A stretch of DNA of 64,000 nt from assembly GCA_022599775.1 (NCBI GenBank), contig JAHZLQ010000027.1, positions 1 through 64,000 of the forward strand. The letters run 5' to 3'. Under the pieces are notes generated by a model, which did not search any database, was not told the DNA's origin, and saw nothing but the letters and a program-made list of their open reading frames with translations. The stretch is from Gammaproteobacteria bacterium (GTDB taxonomy: Bacteria; Pseudomonadota; Gammaproteobacteria; Nevskiales; Nevskiaceae). Shown here piece after piece: positions 60,940-64,000 of the stretch. Position 1 is the stretch's first letter. Each line of letters opens with the position of its first letter. A program made the translations under genes and the position numbers.

Positions 60940-63345
60940 CTACGGAATCTCAAGCTCGAAACTGTCCGACACGCCGGTATAAGGACCGTCGCCGGTCGCG
61001 CCGTGGTGACGGATGCGATAGGTGCCGGCGGGCGTGCCGGCCGGCAGATGCCATTCGATCTCAGCGACGTGGGCACCGCCGTAGCCGGACTGCTGGTAGC
61101 TGTAGCGGGTTTCGTAGTCGTCGTCCGTCGCCACCAGCTGCCAGCTGTCGCCACTGAGCCGCTCCACATAGAGATAACTCGATTCGGACTTCAGATCGTT
61201 GCGTGGATGGCCAGCGTAGAAGCTGGCTTTCACCACCACCGGATTGTCGTCCGTGAGTTCGTAGACCGGTTCGGGTTGCTGCAACACGTCCCCGAATTGT
61301 GCATCGCCCGGCGGATTGCCATCGCCGCTTTGCGGCACGTGAACCAGCAAGGTGCGCAGCGCGGCATAGTCCGAGACCTGGTACGGGCTAGAGGGCTCCA
61401 TGCCGGCGCGCACCTGGCCCGCCAGGCGCGTGACTTCCTGGATCACGGCGTCGAGCGTCCACGGACCGTACAAGGTGGAGGCGCCTTCATATTGCTGGGT
61501 ACTGTATTCCTCGCGCGTGGTCAGGTAATGCGCGAAGGCATTGGAGTAGCCGGCGATCACCGCGTAGCCGATGCCGGCGTCCGCCAGTACCTCAAGCACC
61601 GCTTCGCGGATGCGGCGCCCGGACATGGTGGTGACTTCCCAGGGCAGCGCGATCAGCGCCAGATTGCCGAGCGTGATCACCTGCACCGGCTGCACGCTCG
61701 GCGCCAGACCCTGCAGGGGATTGAACGGCGACACGAACAGCGGCAGCAGCACCGGCTTTTCATCGTGGCAACGCAGGCCCAGCGGCAGCGCACTGAGCGT
61801 ACAGCCCAGCGGCTCCAGCAGCTCGGACGGAATCGCGCCGGCGCCCAGGGACCCGAAGATCGTCGCCAGGTAATCCGCGGCCTGCGCCAGTTCGTCCGGC
61901 CCGACCGGACAGGTCGCGCCGGTCTCGCTGAGCGGGCCCCGCCCGTCCTCGGCGCCGGCCGCGAAGGCCACACCCAATGCCGGCTGGCAGGTCCGCTGAT
62001 GGTCGGCACCGTCCGGTTCGAATGCCGCCGGGTACTCGCGCGGCGCTTCGATATCGATGGCGCTGAAGTCGATCATGTAGCTGTGCGCGGTGACTTCTCC
62101 ACGCAGCTTCCGCTCGGCACCGGCATACAGATCGCGCGCATGCGCGTACTGCTTGTAGCCGGCGATCAAGGTACTTTCGTAATCGTCCTGTCCGCCGCCG
62201 CGCTGCTGAAACGGATCCCCGGCCAGATCTCGGATTTCGGACTCGCTCAGCTCGGGCATGAACAGGTTCGGCGAGCTGTCGCCGGAGTCCGTATTGAAGA
62301 AGCCCGCCACGAACTGCGGCGCCATCGCATCCCGCCGGCCGTAGTCCTCTTCCCATCGCTGCGCGGCATAACCCTTGTTGTCGCCGGACAGCAGATAGTT
62401 GATCTGCGACAACGAGGTGCCGTGTATCGCATACCAGCTCAGCGCACCGATATCGTCAGAGCCGCGCTTGAGCCGGATCAGGCTCATCATGCGATTGGTG
62501 TTGACCTCGCGCCCTTCGGTATCGAGGAAGGCTTCGCGCTCCTCCGCGGGATCGACTGCGTAGGCCACGGCCGAACGGTTGACGTTGCCGTTAAGCAGTT
62601 CGCCCTGTGCGTACAGCAAGGCGGCCGGCTCGGCGGCGATCATGTCTCGATGCGCACGGCGGATCGCGCGCACGATGCCAGCCACCATCGCGTCATAGCT
62701 TTGCTGGTCGAAACCCAGCGCGAACACGTTGTACAGATCGTGGAACGCCTGCCCGGCCGCCGAGGCGTGGCTGTGCGTGGCCGAGATCATCAGATTGCCG
62801 GTATCGTAGAACGCACCGAGATCGTCCTGGGTATCGGCGGCGATCGCTCCGAGCACGCCCTGTCGTACCGAATGGAACATCAAGGCCTGGTCGAGATTGA
62901 CCAGCATCGCGCGGCCGCTGCGGCCGGCGCATTCGGATTGGAAGGCAAAAGCCCGCGCGTACTGGCGGTCGAGCAGTCCCGCAGACACCTGCGCCGGATC
63001 GGCGTAACCCAACATTTCCTCGTTCGCCGCCGGCCCGCTGACATCGCTCCTGCCGGCGCCGAAGCGGAAGGCCTGGTTGTCGGCGCAGTCGCCGCTGTTG
63101 AGGACAGCATCGGTCGCCCGCGGCTGCTCGCGCGGCGCATAGTGCGACAGGTCGGCCAACGGGGCGTCGCGCTCCGTGCGTGTCACCGCCAGGATCTGCG
63201 GTTCGGTCAGATTGCCGATCCGCAGCCCACTGCTGCCCCCGCCCGTGCCGCCATCCGGCGACGGACTACCGCCACAGGCGCTCAGAAATGCCATGAGTGG
63301 CGCGATCCACGCGCACCGCCTGCCGCTGCCGACTGTCTTGATCAC
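60940..63345 (-). CDS. Neutral/alkaline ceramidase, lipoprotein
   Basis: An 801-residue protein with lipobox LSAC (Cys24). Family landmarks are in order: GAGRSDVSGPAANEEMLGY, zinc region ATHSHASAAG, a second His region YAIHGTSLS, the serine segment FFNTDSGDSSPNLF, and GYSNAFAHYLTTREEYSTQQ with its catalytic tyrosine. A C-terminal Ig-like domain with PRNDLKSESSYLYVERL follows. It should hydrolyse ceramide to sphingosine and fatty acid. GTG 63345 has GGAGG nine bases upstream; the longer frame to 63501 runs into the regulator gene. Members are usually secreted; here it appears lipid-anchored. Confidence 0.92.
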   Translation of the reverse strand: MIKTVGSGRRCAWIAPLMAFLSACGGSPSPDGGTGGGSSGLRIGNLTEPQILAVTRTERDAPLADLSHYAPREQPRATDAVLNSGDCADNQAFRFGAGRSDVSGPAANEEMLGYADPAQVSAGLLDRQYARAFAFQSECAGRSGRAMLVNLDQALMFHSVRQGVLGAIAADTQDDLGAFYDTGNLMISATHSHASAAGQAFHDLYNVFALGFDQQSYDAMVAGIVRAIRRAHRDMIAAEPAALLYAQGELLNGNVNRSAVAYAVDPAEEREAFLDTEGREVNTNRMMSLIRLKRGSDDIGALSWYAIHGTSLSQINYLLSGDNKGYAAQRWEEDYGRRDAMAPQFVAGFFNTDSGDSSPNLFMPELSESEIRDLAGDPFQQRGGGQDDYESTLIAGYKQYAHARDLYAGAERKLRGEVTAHSYMIDFSAIDIEAPREYPAAFEPDGADHQRTCQPALGVAFAAGAEDGRGPLSETGATCPVGPDELAQAADYLATIFGSLGAGAIPSELLEPLGCTLSALPLGLRCHDEKPVLLPLFVSPFNPLQGLAPSVQPVQVITLGNLALIALPWEVTTMSGRRIREAVLEVLADAGIGYAVIAGYSNAFAHYLTTREEYSTQQYEGASTLYGPWTLDAVIQEVTRLAGQVRAGMEPSSPYQVSDYAALRTLLVHVPQSGDGNPPGDAQFGDVLQQPEPVYELTDDNPVVVKASFYAGHPRNDLKSESSYLYVERLSGDSWQLVATDDDYETRYSYQQSGYGGAHVAEIEWHLPAGTPAGTYRIRHHGATGDGPYTGVSDSFELEIP

Positions 63346-63433
63346 GCCGCAATGCCTCCAGACACGAGGCCCGACTATCCCCCTGCCCTGGCGGCTGGAC
63401 ATTGACTGCTCGCGCCAGAACGCGAGCCCGGGC

Positions 63434-64000
63434 TCAGTGCGCGCGCTGGCCCGAGAAGCCCGACGCGACATTGCGCGGCGGCGCCCACTGCACACGTTCA
63501 CGGATCAACGAAGCGCGCTCGGCGAACGGGCTGTGTCCGGTCCAGCGGCGGAAGGCACGCGAGAACGCACTGGGCTCGGAATAACCCAGAGCCGCCGAGA
63601 TATCGGTCAGGGTCAGATGCGGCTCGGCCAGATAGCGTCGCGCCATCTCCAGACGCGTGTTGTCGACCAGGGCGTGAAAGGTCTGCCCGGATTCCTGCAG
63701 ACGACGTTGCAAGGTGCGTTCGCTAAGCCCCAGCGCCGCGGCCACCGCCACGGCACTGAGCATGCCGCTGCGCAGGCCACGCACGATCTGGCGTCGAACC
63801 TGGCCTTCGATGTCCTCGGCTGGCACGCGCGGAAGCTGCTGTGCGGCGGCACGCGCCAGTGCTTCCAGACTGTCGGGATCGCCGCCCGGCAAACGGGCGC
63901 TGAGCCAGTCCGTCGGGAACAGCAAGGCGTTGTAGGGTCTGGCGAAGTACACCGGCGCGCCGAAGAACTCGCGATGCAGGCTGGTGTCACGCGGTGCCGG
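63434..64000 (-). CDS. AraC-family transcriptional regulator (N-terminus beyond window)
   Basis: The frame is open to the window edge, leaving about 188 C-terminal residues. The visible part includes FFGAPVYFARPYNALLFPTD, typical of the C-terminal end of the Arabinose_bd-type effector domain, and the double helix-turn-helix (GLSERTLQRRLQESG, DISAALGYSEPSAFSRAFRR). It lies 88 bp upstream of the ceramidase gene on the same strand, so it may control or be co-transcribed with it. In Pseudomonas, an AraC-type regulator, SphR, responds to sphingosine and controls ceramidase, making a SphR-like role possible here. Confidence 0.88.
   Translation of the reverse strand, partial: PAPRDTSLHREFFGAPVYFARPYNALLFPTDWLSARLPGGDPDSLEALARAAAQQLPRVPAEDIEGQVRRQIVRGLRSGMLSAVAVAAALGLSERTLQRRLQESGQTFHALVDNTRLEMARRYLAEPHLTLTDISAALGYSEPSAFSRAFRRWTGHSPFAERASLIRERVQWAPPRNVASGFSGQRAH

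Noticed and set aside
61003..63405. Plus-strand open frame of 800 codons opposite the ceramidase
   Set aside because: No ribosome-binding site or motif; the ceramidase on the minus strand has all family landmarks.

Overview
The window reads as a GC-rich gammaproteobacterial chromosome, about two thirds G+C by eye. The evidence is gene order: tolQRAB-pal-cpoB joined to ybgC and yebC-ruvCAB, a complete ccmABCDEFGHI operon, sucAB-lpd, and uvrY-uvrC-pgsA followed by a tRNA cluster. The mix of class I and class II fumarases, a high-molecular-weight FabG, an entericidin, TonB-dependent uptake with an EthD protein and many lipoproteins would suit a Nevskiales/Xanthomonadales-type genome. Taxonomy cannot be settled from the window alone.

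Layout. 1-7.9 kb (minus): yebC-ruvC-ruvA-ruvB, then ybgC-tolQ-tolR-tolA-tolB-pal-cpoB, cut by the left edge. 8.1-15.4 kb (minus): galU, sucA, sucB, lpdA and a YfaZ-type outer-membrane protein, ending at a strong hairpin terminator. 15.5-23.3 kb (minus): a MaoC-type dehydratase and the cytochrome c maturation operon, whose stop and start codons overlap at nearly every junction. 23.4-23.8 kb (minus): tRNA-Leu, tRNA-Cys and tRNA-Gly, with a near-consensus promoter and an internal terminator-like hairpin. 23.9-28.8 kb: pgsA, uvrC, a UvrY/GacA-type regulator, and a divergent alkaline phosphatase. 28.9-35.4 kb: aceA, rraA, dsbB, a sodium/solute symporter, a palindromic repeat, an entericidin and class I fumarase. 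35.7-39.2 kb (plus): a TonB-dependent receptor broken by a small inverted-repeat element, and an EthD-domain gene. 39.2-43.7 kb: fumC, purB and small genes. 43.7-47.5 kb: lipoproteins, an acid phosphatase-like protein, an OmpA protein with calcium-type repeats, and a long palindromic element. 47.6-50.8 kb (minus): a translationally coupled fabG-ribA-pyrD run. 51.1-64 kb: an accessory stretch with an Ig-like anchored protein, a degenerate M28-like lipoprotein, a sucrose-phosphorylase-type GH13 enzyme, a DUF4382-like lipoprotein, an OmpR/EnvZ-type pair, a six-repeat NHL propeller lipoprotein coupled to an Ig-like lipoprotein, a neutral ceramidase, and a partial AraC regulator.

Functional picture. 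The first 50 kb is mostly housekeeping: envelope integrity, recombination, the TCA cycle and glyoxylate shunt, cytochrome c assembly, purine, pyrimidine and flavin synthesis. The most unusual content is (i) the 273-274 bp element with inverted-repeat ends and a 9-10 bp target duplication, whose removal restores the receptor reading frame exactly; (ii) the hairpin-like element at 44.3-44.5 kb; and (iii) the 51-63 kb block of predicted surface lipoproteins around a two-component system whose sensor has a Pro/Gly-rich periplasmic loop. No rRNA genes, CRISPR arrays, prophage or full-length transposase genes were seen.
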